From an uncultured Bacteroides sp. (lineage in GTDB: Bacteria > Bacteroidota > Bacteroidia > Bacteroidales > Bacteroidaceae), in assembly GCA_900555635.1 (NCBI GenBank), contig USLU01000015.1, forward strand, positions 36,741 through 100,740: a DNA stretch of 64,000 nt. Direction: 5' to 3'. The position numbers and the translations under genes are program-made. Under the pieces are notes generated by a model. That model was given only the letters and a program-made list of their open reading frames with translations. It was not told where the DNA came from and ran no database searches. The stretch's first letter is position 1. Every line of letters begins with the position of its first letter. This document shows, one piece after another, positions 9,995-19,900 of this stretch.

Positions 9995-12403
9995 ATGAAG
10001 AAAGCTACACTTACAATCGCCGTTTTTATAATGGCACTATTTACAACGGCTCCTCTAAAGGCGCAAGTTTCGTTTGGCGATGCTACTAAGTTCAATGACG
10101 GGTGGTTATTTAAACTGACAGATGATTCAACTATAGTAAAACCTGCTTTCGAAGATAAAGACTGGCGCAAACTGATGTTGCCGCATGACTGGTCTATCGA
10201 AGGACAATTATCGCCCTCATTGGCTAGTTGCACCGGGTACTTGCCGGGAGGAATAGGCTGGTATCGCAAGCATTTCACAATAACCGACAACGCAGCACGT
10301 CACTATATCTACTTCGAAGGTGTGTACAATCGGAGTGAAGTCTACCTCAACGGACATTTGTTGGGGAAACGTCCTAATGGTTATGTATCCTTTCTGTACG
10401 ATCTGACTCCATATCTGAAACAAGGTGACAATGTTTTGGCAGTACGTGTAGATCACAGCCGCTATGCTGACTCTCGTTGGTATACCGGTTCGGGCATCTA
10501 TCGGGATGTATGGTTGGTGTCTGCTCCCGAAACGCATTTTGCACAGTGGGGCGTGGGCTGGCATGCAGCTTCGTTGACCAACAGCAAAGCAGTGGTAGCT
10601 GTTGATATGGAAGTACAGAAACATCAGGCTAATGCCGAAAAACTGGAAGTATCTGCTACCTTGTATGACGCTGACGGCAAGCAAGTAGCCGGACGCCGCA
10701 CCTCTGTTACGGGGGCTAAGCAAGGCATGACTAAAACTTCACTTTCTCTGAAAGTAAACAACCCCCGCCGCTGGGATCTTGATTCTCCTTATCTTTATAC
10801 GCTGAAAACGGAACTCTTCAGTAACGGCAAGCGCATAGACGGCAGCGAAACAAAAGTAGGATTGCGCACACTGAACTTCGATCACGATAAAGGCTTTGCA
10901 CTCAATGGCAAGTGGATGAAAGTGAAAGGCGTGTGCCTGCATCATGATGCCGGTGTACTGGGGGCTGTAGTGCCCGAAGAAGTATGGCATCGCCGCCTTG
11001 TAAATCTGAAAGAGATAGGTGTGAATGCCATTCGTATGAGCCACAATCCGCAAGCTCCTGTTGTTTATAACTTATGTGATAAATTGGGCTTGCTTATTAT
11101 GGACGAAGTCTCGGACGAATGGGAATTTCCTAAACGCAAGTGGGTAGAAGGTTGGAATGTAGGCGAACCAAGCTTTGACGGTACAGCCGATTTCTTTGAA
11201 GAATGGATAGAACGTGATGTCACCGATATGGTACGTCGGGATCGTAATCATCCCTCCATCTTCCTGTGGAGTATCGGCAATGAGGTAGATTATCCGAACG
11301 ACCCTTATTCTCATCCTATTCTGGACGGTTCCACCATCAGTCAGCCCATGTTTGGCGGCTATAAGAAAGATGCTCCCGACGCCATGCGAATCGGTATGAT
11401 TGCTAGGCGTTTGGCCAATTGTGTACGTGCGGTGGACACTTCTCGTCCTACCACCGGAGCTTGGGCAGGCGTAGTGATGTCCAATCAGACCGCATACGCA
11501 GATGCTATTGACGTGGTAGGCTATAACTATACCGAAGACCGTTACGACGAAGATCATGCCACTTATCCCAAACGTGTGATCTACGGAAGCGAGACTCGTT
11601 CGGATATTGACGCTTGGTATGCGGTGAAGAACAAGGAGTTTATCTTCGGGCAGTTCATTTGGACGGGTACCGATTATTTGGGCGAGTCGGGTAGATGGCC
11701 TTCTCGCGGACTTTATACCGGTTTGTTAGATTTCGGTAGCTTCCCAAAACCTCGTGGTTACTTCCGCGCTTCGTTGTGGAGCGAAAAGCCGACAACTTAC
11801 ATCGGTACTTATCCCCAACATAATTATCTTTCGGTTGACGCATGGGATACTTGGAATTATGAACCGGGACAAGAAGTGCGTGTCGTTTGTTACACCAATG
11901 CTCCTCAAGCCCGTTTGTTGCTTGACGGCAAAGAGATAGGGAACATGAAACCTTATGATGAGAAGACAGGTATCATTCATTGGGACATTCCTTATCAGGC
12001 AGGTGAATTGCGTGCCGAAGGATGTGATAAAGATGGAAATGTACTATCAAGCTATGCTATAAAGACATCCGGTCGTCCATACGCCCTGCGTGTCAGTGCC
12101 GACCGCACTGCTTTGTCTAAAGGCCGTGCCACAGCTCACCTCACAGTGGAAGTGGTGGACGAGAATGGTATTGTTGTGAAACTTGGCGACAATGAGATTA
12201 CTTGTACCGTCGAAGGACCTGCACGTCTGTTAGGTCTCGAAGGTTCCAATAATTCGGATATGAGCGATTACACCGATAATCGTCATCGTGCCTATCATGG
12301 TCGTTTGCTGGCATACATCCAGACTACCGGAACCGAAGGCGCCATTCGGGTAAAGTTTACTTCTCCGCTATTGAAAGGTGCTGAAATTACTTTAAATGAC
12401 TAA
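9995..12403 (+). CDS. GH2-family beta-galactosidase-like enzyme (PUL 1)
   Basis: An 802-residue secreted glycoside hydrolase with a signal peptide ending at about residue 23 (TAPLKAQ). The order is sugar-binding jelly roll ('LPHDWSIEG', 'GGIGWYRKHF', 'YTGSGIYRDVWL'), Ig-like domain, TIM barrel, and C-terminal Ig-like domains (DUF4982-type). The acid/base is in 'FLWSIGNEVDYP' (Glu near 429) and the nucleophile in 'VIYGSETRSD' (Glu near 533). 'MSHNPQAP' is the usual GH2 barrel motif. Bacteroides enzymes of this shape are mostly beta-galactosidases, but beta-glucuronidase or other exo-activity is possible. It starts 10 bp after the GH30 gene. Likely periplasmic, trimming the oligosaccharides the GH30 releases. 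Confidence 0.9.
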   Translation: MKKATLTIAVFIMALFTTAPLKAQVSFGDATKFNDGWLFKLTDDSTIVKPAFEDKDWRKLMLPHDWSIEGQLSPSLASCTGYLPGGIGWYRKHFTITDNAARHYIYFEGVYNRSEVYLNGHLLGKRPNGYVSFLYDLTPYLKQGDNVLAVRVDHSRYADSRWYTGSGIYRDVWLVSAPETHFAQWGVGWHAASLTNSKAVVAVDMEVQKHQANAEKLEVSATLYDADGKQVAGRRTSVTGAKQGMTKTSLSLKVNNPRRWDLDSPYLYTLKTELFSNGKRIDGSETKVGLRTLNFDHDKGFALNGKWMKVKGVCLHHDAGVLGAVVPEEVWHRRLVNLKEIGVNAIRMSHNPQAPVVYNLCDKLGLLIMDEVSDEWEFPKRKWVEGWNVGEPSFDGTADFFEEWIERDVTDMVRRDRNHPSIFLWSIGNEVDYPNDPYSHPILDGSTISQPMFGGYKKDAPDAMRIGMIARRLANCVRAVDTSRPTTGAWAGVVMSNQTAYADAIDVVGYNYTEDRYDEDHATYPKRVIYGSETRSDIDAWYAVKNKEFIFGQFIWTGTDYLGESGRWPSRGLYTGLLDFGSFPKPRGYFRASLWSEKPTTYIGTYPQHNYLSVDAWDTWNYEPGQEVRVVCYTNAPQARLLLDGKEIGNMKPYDEKTGIIHWDIPYQAGELRAEGCDKDGNVLSSYAIKTSGRPYALRVSADRTALSKGRATAHLTVEVVDENGIVVKLGDNEITCTVEGPARLLGLEGSNNSDMSDYTDNRHRAYHGRLLAYIQTTGTEGAIRVKFTSPLLKGAEITLND

Positions 12404-12487
12404 GGTTTCATAACCTATTCTATGAGATCTTACTTTATTGCACTTGGTTCATGCTGGGTTTATAAATGAACTATAGATTATACATAA

Positions 12488-12523
12488 AGAACCATGTTCC
12501 CTATATATAGGGAATGTGGTTCT
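12488..12523 (+). terminator. Bidirectional terminator between PUL 1 and birA
   Basis: An almost perfect 18-bp inverted repeat, AGAACCATGTTCCCTATA against TATAGGGAATGTGGTTCT; the two mismatched positions become G-U pairs in RNA. It sits between two convergent genes. The 3' flank is T-rich on both strands. It probably ends both the PUL 1 transcript and the birA transcript. Confidence 0.75.
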
Positions 12524-12595
12524 CTTGTATTCAGCAATATAACCGCTTTTAGGAAATAATGGTAAGAGATTTTATGTTATCTTGCAGTTACTAAA

Positions 12596-13378
12596 TTAGA
12601 GTATGTACTGTACCTCTTTGAACAAATATTCTCTTTCTTTTCCAAATTCATCTTCCAGAATAAATCGTCCGTCATTTTCTACTCGTAACAGGCGAGCCAT
12701 GAATTTGCCATTGGCATCTTCATATGGGTGAAGTCCTCTACGGCGGAAAAGAGAGCGGGCATAACGGGTGGCAATAAGAGCCGAGTATGTGTCGGGGTCT
12801 TCGGCTTGCAAGCAATTGTAGTAAGTCTGTACCCGCTTCAATATATTGGCAAGTATTTCATACCGGTCGTGTACTTTGCCCGTGATTTGTTTGAGAGATA
12901 CCGGGTTAGGGGCATCACTTTGAAACTTATCCTGGTTGATATTTATCCCGATACCGGAAATACTGCGACTGATAAAGTGTCCGAAGAGGTCATTCTCTAT
13001 CAAAATACCGCAAATCTTTTTGTCTTTCCAGTAAATGTCATTCGGCCACTTGATAGTGATATTATCGGTCCACGTATCCAACTCTTCCTTAATAGAGAGT
13101 GATACGATTTGTGAGAGGATAAATTGGCGGCGTGCTTCCAGAGATGTAGGATAGAGTACGAAACTGAAAAGTAAATTTTTACCTTTTTCAGCTTCCCATG
13201 AATTACCTCGTTGTCCTTTACCGGAAGTTTGGAACTCAGCAGTGACAGTGGTTAGTTCGGCAACACTTTCTTGTAAGTTGTTACAAAGTTGACTGATGTA
13301 CTGGTTGGTGGAAATCGTTTCTTCTAAAGCAACCAGAGGAAATGGAAATGTATCAGGGCAGGGCATCATATTCGGCAC
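12596..13378 (-). CDS. birA: Biotin--[acetyl-CoA-carboxylase] ligase
   Basis: A 260-residue biotin protein ligase that makes biotinyl-5'-AMP and transfers biotin to the carboxyl-carrier lysine. Family motifs are clear: 'EETISTNQYI' at the N-terminus, 'GKGQRGNSW' (biotinyl-AMP loop), 'LLFSFVLYP', and 'IKWPNDIYWKDKKICGILIE' (ATP/biotin site with the catalytic Lys). There is no N-terminal helix-turn-helix, so it is a ligase without the repressor domain. The start overlaps the end of the upstream MmcQ/YjbR gene by 26 bp, implying coupled translation. Confidence 0.95.
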   Translation of the reverse strand: MPNMMPCPDTFPFPLVALEETISTNQYISQLCNNLQESVAELTTVTAEFQTSGKGQRGNSWEAEKGKNLLFSFVLYPTSLEARRQFILSQIVSLSIKEELDTWTDNITIKWPNDIYWKDKKICGILIENDLFGHFISRSISGIGININQDKFQSDAPNPVSLKQITGKVHDRYEILANILKRVQTYYNCLQAEDPDTYSALIATRYARSLFRRRGLHPYEDANGKFMARLLRVENDGRFILEDEFGKEREYLFKEVQYIL

Positions 13379-13709
13379 GCATTTTTTTAGTGAATTTCTT
13401 TAATACTTCTTCGATAGAATGATCTATCAATTGCTTAATCAGTTTATCATCAACATCGCCGTCCAGAAATATTTGATTCCAGTACTTCTTGTTGAAATGA
13501 TAAGCACCCTCAATAGCAGAATATCGCTCACGGAGTTCGAGCGCGTATTCCGGATCGCACTTCACAAATATTTTATTGGCACTTTCCAAGTCGATGAGTG
13601 CAAACATCTTATTCATGATCTTAATCACAAGTGAAGTGTCATCGAATGGAAGGCATTCTGTAGCACCTTTCTTGTTGAGGCAGTATTCGCGGGCAGTTTC
13701 TATATCCAT
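13353..13709 (-). CDS. MmcQ/YjbR family protein
   Basis: A 118-residue protein of the MmcQ/YjbR (CyaY-like fold) family: 'YCLNKKGATECLPFDD' at the start, 'MFALIDLE', 'FVKCDPEYALELRERY', and 'HFNKKYWNQIFLDGDVDD' near the end. Members are small proteins of uncertain function, sometimes called DNA-binding on structural grounds. Overlaps the birA start by 26 bp on the same strand. Confidence 0.9.
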   Translation of the reverse strand: MDIETAREYCLNKKGATECLPFDDTSLVIKIMNKMFALIDLESANKIFVKCDPEYALELRERYSAIEGAYHFNKKYWNQIFLDGDVDDKLIKQLIDHSIEEVLKKFTKKMRAEYDALP

Positions 13710-13787
13710 GATAGTTAATGTTTTATGATTTATGATTAATAGGCTGCGCTTTTATGCTGTATGGTTAATTTCTAACTTTCAACTGAC

Positions 13788-14153
13788 TTAAAACATCGGA
13801 GGATAGAAAGCATCTATTATATGCTCGATCCTGAAAGCCCCCGGTTTGCCAATGGCTGTGATAATATCGAAACGGACGGGAGTATCTATGCAGAAATGTT
13901 TGATATAAGCATCTGCCGCCACGACAATATGGCGTATTTTCTGCCAATTTACCGCATCCTGAGGTTCTATATAATCCGTATTGCTACGGGTTTTCACTTC
14001 TACAATGATTAAATTTTCTTCTTTGGTAGCAACAATGTCAAGTTCAAGGTGATTCTTACGCCAGTTCCGGTCGCGTATGACATAGCCATTTTGCTCCAGA
14101 TACATTGCTGCGGCGTCTTCTCCGGCTTTTCCCAAAGCATTGTGTGCTGCCAT
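13788..14153 (-). CDS. YraN family (UPF0102) nuclease-fold protein
   Basis: A 121-residue protein of the YraN/UPF0102 family. The start at 14153 (MAAHNALGKAGED) is chosen because the family begins with 'G..GE..A..YL...GY'. An upstream in-frame ATG at 14306 would add a basic, non-conserved stretch. The endonuclease-like core is visible: Glu in 'KAGEDAAA', 'RNWRKNHLELDIVA' (Glu and Asp) and 'LIIVEVKTRS' (ExK). The fold is that of Holliday-junction-resolvase-like nucleases; activity is not established for most members. Confidence 0.92.
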   Translation of the reverse strand: MAAHNALGKAGEDAAAMYLEQNGYVIRDRNWRKNHLELDIVATKEENLIIVEVKTRSNTDYIEPQDAVNWQKIRHIVVAADAYIKHFCIDTPVRFDIITAIGKPGAFRIEHIIDAFYPPMF

Positions 14154-14246
14154 TACTTCTTTTATTCTTGATTTTAGTCGTTTCGATACAAAATTAAGCT
14201 TTTTCTGCTTTGTTTTTACAGAAGTAAAAGTAATTTTGCAAGAAAT

Positions 14247-14480
14247 ATGAGAAAGAGAGATAAAACGTGTGCGAAAGCAACACCTGAAGAACCGAAACGC
14301 GAACAACGCATGGTATGCCTGATGAGCGAAGAAGAACTGCGGATTGTAGATCGTTATCTTGAGAAATACAAGATAACGAACAAGTCACGCTGGTTGCGGG
14401 AAACTATTCTCATGTTTATCCATAAGAATATGGAAGAAGATTATCCTACCTTGTTTGGTGAACATGATATGAGAAGGTAG
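14247..14480 (+). CDS. Small basic protein, possible ribbon-helix-helix
   Basis: A 77-residue protein. After a basic N-terminus rich in Lys, Arg and Glu, 'EQRMVCLMSEEELRIVDRYLEKY' followed by 'NKSRWLRETILMFIHKNME' looks like one strand and two helices of a ribbon-helix-helix DNA-binding unit. I do not recognise the family with certainty. It is divergent from yraN and is followed after 43 bp by tadA, so it may share the tadA promoter region. Confidence 0.65.
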   Translation: MRKRDKTCAKATPEEPKREQRMVCLMSEEELRIVDRYLEKYKITNKSRWLRETILMFIHKNMEEDYPTLFGEHDMRR

Positions 14481-14523
14481 GTGTTTAATGAAGAATTAAG
14501 AATGAAAAATTAAAGAGAACAGG

Positions 14524-14958
14524 GTGGACGATAGTTATTATATGAAGCAGGCGCTTCTGGAAGCGCAAAAGGCAGGAGAACGTGGAGAAGTACCTGTGGG
14601 AGCAGTAGTTGTTTGCAAAGATCGCATAATCGCCCGTGCCCATAATCTGACAGAAACATTGACCGATGTCACCGCCCATGCCGAAATGCAGGCCATTACT
14701 GCCGCCGCTTCTACGCTTGGCGGAAAATATCTTAATGAATGTACTCTTTTTGTAACAGTGGAACCTTGCGTAATGTGTGCCGGGGCTATAGCATGGTCAC
14801 AAATGGGACGTTTGGTGTTTGGAGCTGAAGATGAAAAGCGAGGTTATCAACGTTATGCCCCACAAGCTTTGCATCCTAAAACGGTAATAGTAAAAGGTGT
14901 GCTTGCTGACGAATGTGCTACCTTGATGAAAGATTTCTTTGCCGCAAAACGCCGCTAA
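14524..14958 (+). CDS. tadA: tRNA-specific adenosine deaminase
   Basis: A 144-residue cytidine/deoxycytidylate deaminase-fold protein that converts the wobble adenosine of tRNA-Arg(ACG) to inosine. It has the zinc motif 'AHAEMQAI' (His, and the proton-shuttling Glu) and 'EPCVMCAGA' (two Cys), with 'VPVGAVVV' at the N-terminus. The start is probably the GTG at 14524 (reading MDDSYYMKQALLEA), since the residues before the ATG at 14542 resemble the usual beginning. An AT-rich repeat-like stretch precedes it (about 14489-14515). Confidence 0.94.
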   Translation: MDDSYYMKQALLEAQKAGERGEVPVGAVVVCKDRIIARAHNLTETLTDVTAHAEMQAITAAASTLGGKYLNECTLFVTVEPCVMCAGAIAWSQMGRLVFGAEDEKRGYQRYAPQALHPKTVIVKGVLADECATLMKDFFAAKRR

Positions 14959-14982
14959 GAACAAATCACTAACCGTTAATCA

Positions 14983-15270
14983 CTATTCTTTCACCTCTTC
15001 AAAGTCTACGTATTCTCCTTCGTCTTCCGAGAATAATTTCTTTCGCTTATTATAATGAGTCTTTTCTTCTATAGTTTCCTCAGTCTCTTGTTGGCGGGGT
15101 GAACCGGACGATTGCTTGGTGCTGTTATAGGATGAATATCCACCGGAAGAATAGGATGAATGACGTTTTTTCAATCCGAATACACTTCGTAAGACTGTAC
15201 CAATGATACTAAGTCCAATGATCAGTATGGCAATTATTATAATGAATAAAAATCCTAAAATATGGAACAT
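14983..15270 (-). CDS. DUF4834 family membrane protein
   Basis: A 95-residue protein with one N-terminal membrane helix (about residues 5-30, IIIIAILIIGLSIIG), then a Ser/Tyr/Gly-rich stretch and an acidic C-terminus ending 'DEGEYVDFEEVKE'. This layout matches the Bacteroidetes DUF4834 family, whose function is unknown. It is the last gene of a probable minus-strand operon after psd and pssA, 66 bp downstream of pssA. Confidence 0.85.
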   Translation of the reverse strand: MFHILGFLFIIIIAILIIGLSIIGTVLRSVFGLKKRHSSYSSGGYSSYNSTKQSSGSPRQQETEETIEEKTHYNKRKKLFSEDEGEYVDFEEVKE

Positions 15271-15336
15271 AGGCTAATGTTTTTTATGTGTTCGTTTTAT
15301 ACGAACAACGATACAACAACCGTGCCAAAGATTTGT

Positions 15337-16044
15337 TTATTTACTTTTTCTTGTAATAAGTGAAAGTAATATATACCAAACAATGATTGCTGCAAAGCTG
15401 CATATTCCTAAAAAAACAAGGAATGGAATGCAAACTATCAGGAAAATAAAACTAATTTTATTGCTCTTCCATGATAAGTTCTTGAATTTCAAAGAAAACA
15501 TAGGGATTTCAGATACTAACAATCCCGAGAAGATACAAACTAAAATCAGTAAATAGAATGGATTGAAACTGTCTGTTATCAAAAAGTCATGAGCACCCGC
15601 TACCAAAGAAGCCCAAAACAGAGCATTTGCAGGAACCGGAAGTCCTACAAATGAAGTCGTCTGACGGGTATCGTTGTTGAATTTAGCCAGTCGCAATGCA
15701 GAGAATACGGATATAAGGAAGGCTAGATACGGAAAAAAGGAAGCCAAACATTCCATCCCCACCGGATAATGCATTTCTTTGAATAAAGAGAATACTATTA
15801 ACGAAGGTGCCACACCAAAACTAACATCATCTGCCAAAGAATCCAAGTCTTTGCCGATAACCGAATGTGCATTAAGTAGGCGAGCCATCATACCATCGAA
15901 AAAATCGAAGACAGCACTAAGGATAATAAAGGTAAGCGCCAAGTCGTATTTGGCTTCAAACGCCATGACACCAGCAATACAACCGGAGAATAAGTTCAAA
16001 CAGGTTATTGCATTAGGTATATGACGGGTTATACAATTTGCCAT
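15337..16044 (-). CDS. pssA: CDP-diacylglycerol--serine O-phosphatidyltransferase
   Basis: A 235-residue integral membrane enzyme that makes phosphatidylserine from CDP-diacylglycerol and serine. The CDP-alcohol phosphotransferase signature is complete at about residues 45-70: 'FFDGMMARLLNAHSVIGKDL' then 'DSLAD', i.e. DG..AR........G...D...D. Several hydrophobic helices follow. It starts 4 bp after psd, so the two consecutive steps to phosphatidylethanolamine are co-expressed. Confidence 0.95.
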   Translation of the reverse strand: MANCITRHIPNAITCLNLFSGCIAGVMAFEAKYDLALTFIILSAVFDFFDGMMARLLNAHSVIGKDLDSLADDVSFGVAPSLIVFSLFKEMHYPVGMECLASFFPYLAFLISVFSALRLAKFNNDTRQTTSFVGLPVPANALFWASLVAGAHDFLITDSFNPFYLLILVCIFSGLLVSEIPMFSLKFKNLSWKSNKISFIFLIVCIPFLVFLGICSFAAIIVWYILLSLITRKSK

Positions 16045-16048
16045 CGTA

Positions 16049-16732
16049 CTAAAGTTTAGCTATTACCGTTTGATTACCGGTAGTTAATTGTCCTAATTTG
16101 ACGAGCACTTCTGTACCCAATGGCAGATAAACATCTACACGCGAACCGAATTTGATAAAGCCCATGTGCTCATCAATATAGCATTCTTCACCAGCTTCGG
16201 CGTAGGTGACAATACGGCGTGCCATAGCACCTGCAATCTGGCGAGCCATGATTTCTACTCCTTCGGGGGTTTCTATTACTACGGTAGATTGTTCATTATC
16301 GGTACTTGCTTTGGGTAACCATGCTTTCATGAACTTGCCGTTCTTGTGCCATACCTTTTTTACTGTTCCGTCTACCGGATACCAGTTGGCATGTACATTG
16401 ACCAAACTCATGAATATAGATATCATGATACGGCGGTCGTGGAAGTAATCATTTTCTTCTACCTCTTCAATAACGACGATTTTGCCATCTGCCGGAGCTA
16501 CAACCACTTTTTCTGTATCTTGACCGAACAAACGGATTGGGCAACGGAAAAAGTTAACCAATATTCCGTATACAACAAGGCTGACGGCAGCTACTATATA
16601 AAAGGGAATCTTGCATTCCAATCCGAAGTAAAATGCTGCATTAACAATCAGCAGAAGTAGTAGGCTGCCAGCTAATGTATGTGTTCCTTCACGGTGAATG
16701 CGTATCTTTTTTAATCTTTTTAATCGACCCAT
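16049..16732 (-). CDS. psd: Phosphatidylserine decarboxylase family protein
   Basis: A 227-residue pyruvoyl-dependent decarboxylase that turns phosphatidylserine into phosphatidylethanolamine. The start at 16732 (MGRLKRLKKIRIHREG) is chosen over an upstream in-frame ATG at 16801 because it gives the normal N-terminus. Two hydrophobic segments follow near residues 18-50. 'RIMISIFMSLVNVHANW' is the catalytic histidine region. 'GFIKFGSRVDVYLP' carries the Gly-Ser pair that self-cleaves to form the pyruvoyl group. It is the short bacterial (PSD-A) type. Confidence 0.94.
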   Translation of the reverse strand: MGRLKRLKKIRIHREGTHTLAGSLLLLLIVNAAFYFGLECKIPFYIVAAVSLVVYGILVNFFRCPIRLFGQDTEKVVVAPADGKIVVIEEVEENDYFHDRRIMISIFMSLVNVHANWYPVDGTVKKVWHKNGKFMKAWLPKASTDNEQSTVVIETPEGVEIMARQIAGAMARRIVTYAEAGEECYIDEHMGFIKFGSRVDVYLPLGTEVLVKLGQLTTGNQTVIAKL

Positions 16733-16849
16733 GTATGTCTTTTTTGCTATTATTAGATAGAAATTATCCGCAAAAATAGGTTTATTTTGAAAATCTAACA
16801 AGGATTTGGTTAGAGAAATGCAGATGTTGATAACTTTTAGGGAAATATT

Positions 16850-16880
16850 TTTGTTAGATGGTACATAGGTTGTATTTTTA
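16850..16880 (+). promoter_or_regulatory. Candidate Bacteroides-type promoter for dnaE
   Basis: A TTTG at 16850-16853 is followed after 19 bp by TATTTTTA (16873-16880), one base from the Bacteroides -7 consensus TAnnTTTG. The spacing is within the known 19-21 bp range. It would start the dnaE message shortly before the ATG at 16904. Confidence 0.5.
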
Positions 16881-16903
16881 GCCTCTCAATAGAAAGGATT
16901 TAT

Positions 16904-19900
16904 ATGCAGGATTTTGTTCATTTACACGTTCATACACAATACTCTCTTTTGGATGGCCAGGCCAGCGTAAGCAGGTTGGTTGATAAAGCGATGAAAGATG
17001 GTATGAAGGGAATTGCCGTGACCGATCATGGTAACATGTTTGGTATCAAGGAATTCATTAATTACGTCAGTAAGAAAAATGGTGGACCGAAAGGAGAGAT
17101 TAAAGATCTCAAAAAACGGATTGCCGGTATTGAAAGCGGTGCGATAGAATGTGAAGACAAAGAGGCGGAATTAGCCGATTGTCGCGCAAAGATAGTGGAA
17201 GCTGAAAATAAGTTGTTTAAGCCTATTGTCGGTTGCGAAATGTATGTTGCGCGTCGTACGATGGATAAAAAAGAAGGTAAACCCGACCAAAGTGGTTACC
17301 ACTTGATTGTATTGGCGAAGAACGAGAAAGGATATCATAATCTGATAAAATTAGTGTCGCATGCGTGGACTTCAGGATACTATATGCGTCCCCGTACCGA
17401 CCGTAATGAGTTGGAGAAATATCACGAAGGATTGATTGTTTGCTCCGCTTGTATCGGTGGAGAAGTTCCTAAGAAGGTACTTAATGGACAACTGGAAGAG
17501 GCGGAAGAGGCTGTGCAATGGTATAAAAACCTTTTTGGTGATGACTATTATTTGGAACTTCAACGTCATAAAGCTACCGTGCCGCGTGCCAATCATGAAG
17601 CTTATCCGTTGCAACAAAAGGCCAATGCTCAGTTGTTGGAATTTGCCAAGAAATATAATATAAAAGTAATCTGTTCCAATGACGTCCATTTTGTAGATGA
17701 AGAAAATGCGGAGGCACACGACCGCTTGATCTGCCTGAGTACAGGTAAGGATTTGGACGATCCGACTCGTATGCTATATACAAAGCAGGAATGGATGAAA
17801 ACCAAAGCTGAAATGAATGCTTTGTTTGAAGATATTCCGGAGGCTTTGTCTAATACGTTGGAAATACTCGATAAGGTAGAGTATTATTCTATCGATCATC
17901 CTCCCATTATGCCTACCTTTGCTATTCCCGAAGATTTTGGAACGGAAGAAGAATATCGAAAAAAGTTCACGGAGAAAGATTTGTTTGATGAATTCACCCA
18001 AGATGAAAATGGAAATGTTGTTTTGGATGAAGAAGCGGCTAAGGCGAAAATCAAGCGTTTGGGTGGGTACGATAAATTATATCGTATTAAGTTGGAAGCC
18101 GATTATCTGGCAAAACTTGCATTTGATGGAGCCAAAAAACTATATGGTGATCCTTTGTCGGATGAAGTGAAAGAGCGAATGATCTTCGAATTGTATATTA
18201 TGAAGACCATGGGTTTCCCGGGATACTTCTTGATTGTACAAGACTTTATTGCAGCCGGCCGTAGTATGGGGGTTTCCGTTGGTCCGGGACGTGGTTCTGC
18301 TGCAGGTTCGGCTGTAGCTTACTGTTTACAGATTACGAAGATTGACCCTATCAAATATGACCTGCTGTTCGAGCGTTTCCTGAATCCCGACCGTATTTCC
18401 TTGCCTGATATTGATATCGACTTCGATGATGATGGACGTGGAGATGTGCTGCGTTGGGTAACCAATAAATATGGGCAAGAAAAAGTGGCTCATATCATTA
18501 CATATGGTACCATGGCAACCAAACTTGCTATCAAGGACGTTGCACGCGTACAAAAACTTCCTTTGGCTGAATCGGACCGTCTGGCAAAACTTGTGCCTGA
18601 TAAGATTCCTGATAAAAAATTGAATTTAAGGAATGCCATTGAATATGTACCAGAGTTGCAGGCTGCGGAAGCTTCACCTGATCCACTGGTGCGTGATACT
18701 TTAAAGTATGCCAAGATGCTGGAAGGTAACGTTCGTGGTACAGGTGTGCATGCTTGTGGTACTATTATCTGCCGTGATGATATTACGGATTGGGTACCTG
18801 TAAGTACCGCTGATGATAAAGAAACGGGTGAGAAGATGCTCGTTACCCAGTATGAAGGTTCGGTGATTGAAGATACGGGGTTGATTAAGATGGACTTCCT
18901 AGGACTGAAAACGCTGTCCATCATTAAAGAAGCCGTGGCAAATATACGCCTGCATCGTGGTTTGGAGCTTGACATAGATAAAATATCAATTGAAGATCCT
19001 GCTACTTATAAACTCTATTGCGACGGCCGTACCATCGGTACATTCCAGTTTGAATCGGCAGGTATGCAGAAGTATTTGCGCGAATTGCAACCAAGTACCT
19101 TTGAAGACTTGATTGCTATGAACGCTCTTTATCGTCCGGGACCTATGGATTATATTCCGGATTTTATCGACCGTAAGCATGGGCGTAAACCGATTGAGTA
19201 TGATATTCCCGTTATGGAGAAATATCTGAAAGATACGTATGGAATTACCGTATATCAGGAACAGGTGATGCTTCTGTCCCGTCTCTTGGCTGACTTTACC
19301 CGTGGTGAGTCCGATGCCTTACGTAAAGCGATGGGTAAGAAACTTCGTGATAAGTTGGACCACATGAAACCTAAATTCATTGCAGGTGGTCAGAAGAATG
19401 GTCACGATCCGAAAGTGCTTGAAAAGATTTGGACCGACTGGGAAAAATTTGCATCGTACGCGTTCAATAAGTCTCATGCAACTTGTTATTCTTGGGTTGC
19501 CTATCAGACGGCATTCCTGAAAGCCAACTATCCAGCAGAATATATGGCAGCGGTAATGAGTCGAAGTTTGTCGAATATTACGGATATCACCAAGTTGATG
19601 GATGAATGTAAGGCGATGGGTATTAATACTTTGGGACCGGATGTGAATGAATCGAACTTGAAGTTCACCGTTAATAATGAAGGTAACATTCGTTTCGGTC
19701 TTGGTGCCGTGAAAGGTGTGGGTGAAAGTGCTGTACAGAGCATTATGGAAGAACGTGAAAAGAATGGGCCTTATAAGGGTATTTTCGATTTTGTTCAACG
19801 TGTCAACTTGAATGCTTGTAATAAGAAGAATCTCGAATGTTTGGCTCTAGCAGGTGGATTTGATAGTTTTCCTGAATTGAAACGTGAGCAATATTTTGCT

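Noticed and set aside
12728..13102. Plus-strand open frame of 124 codons antisense to birA
   Set aside because: The minus-strand birA motifs are unambiguous; the opposite frame lacks any.
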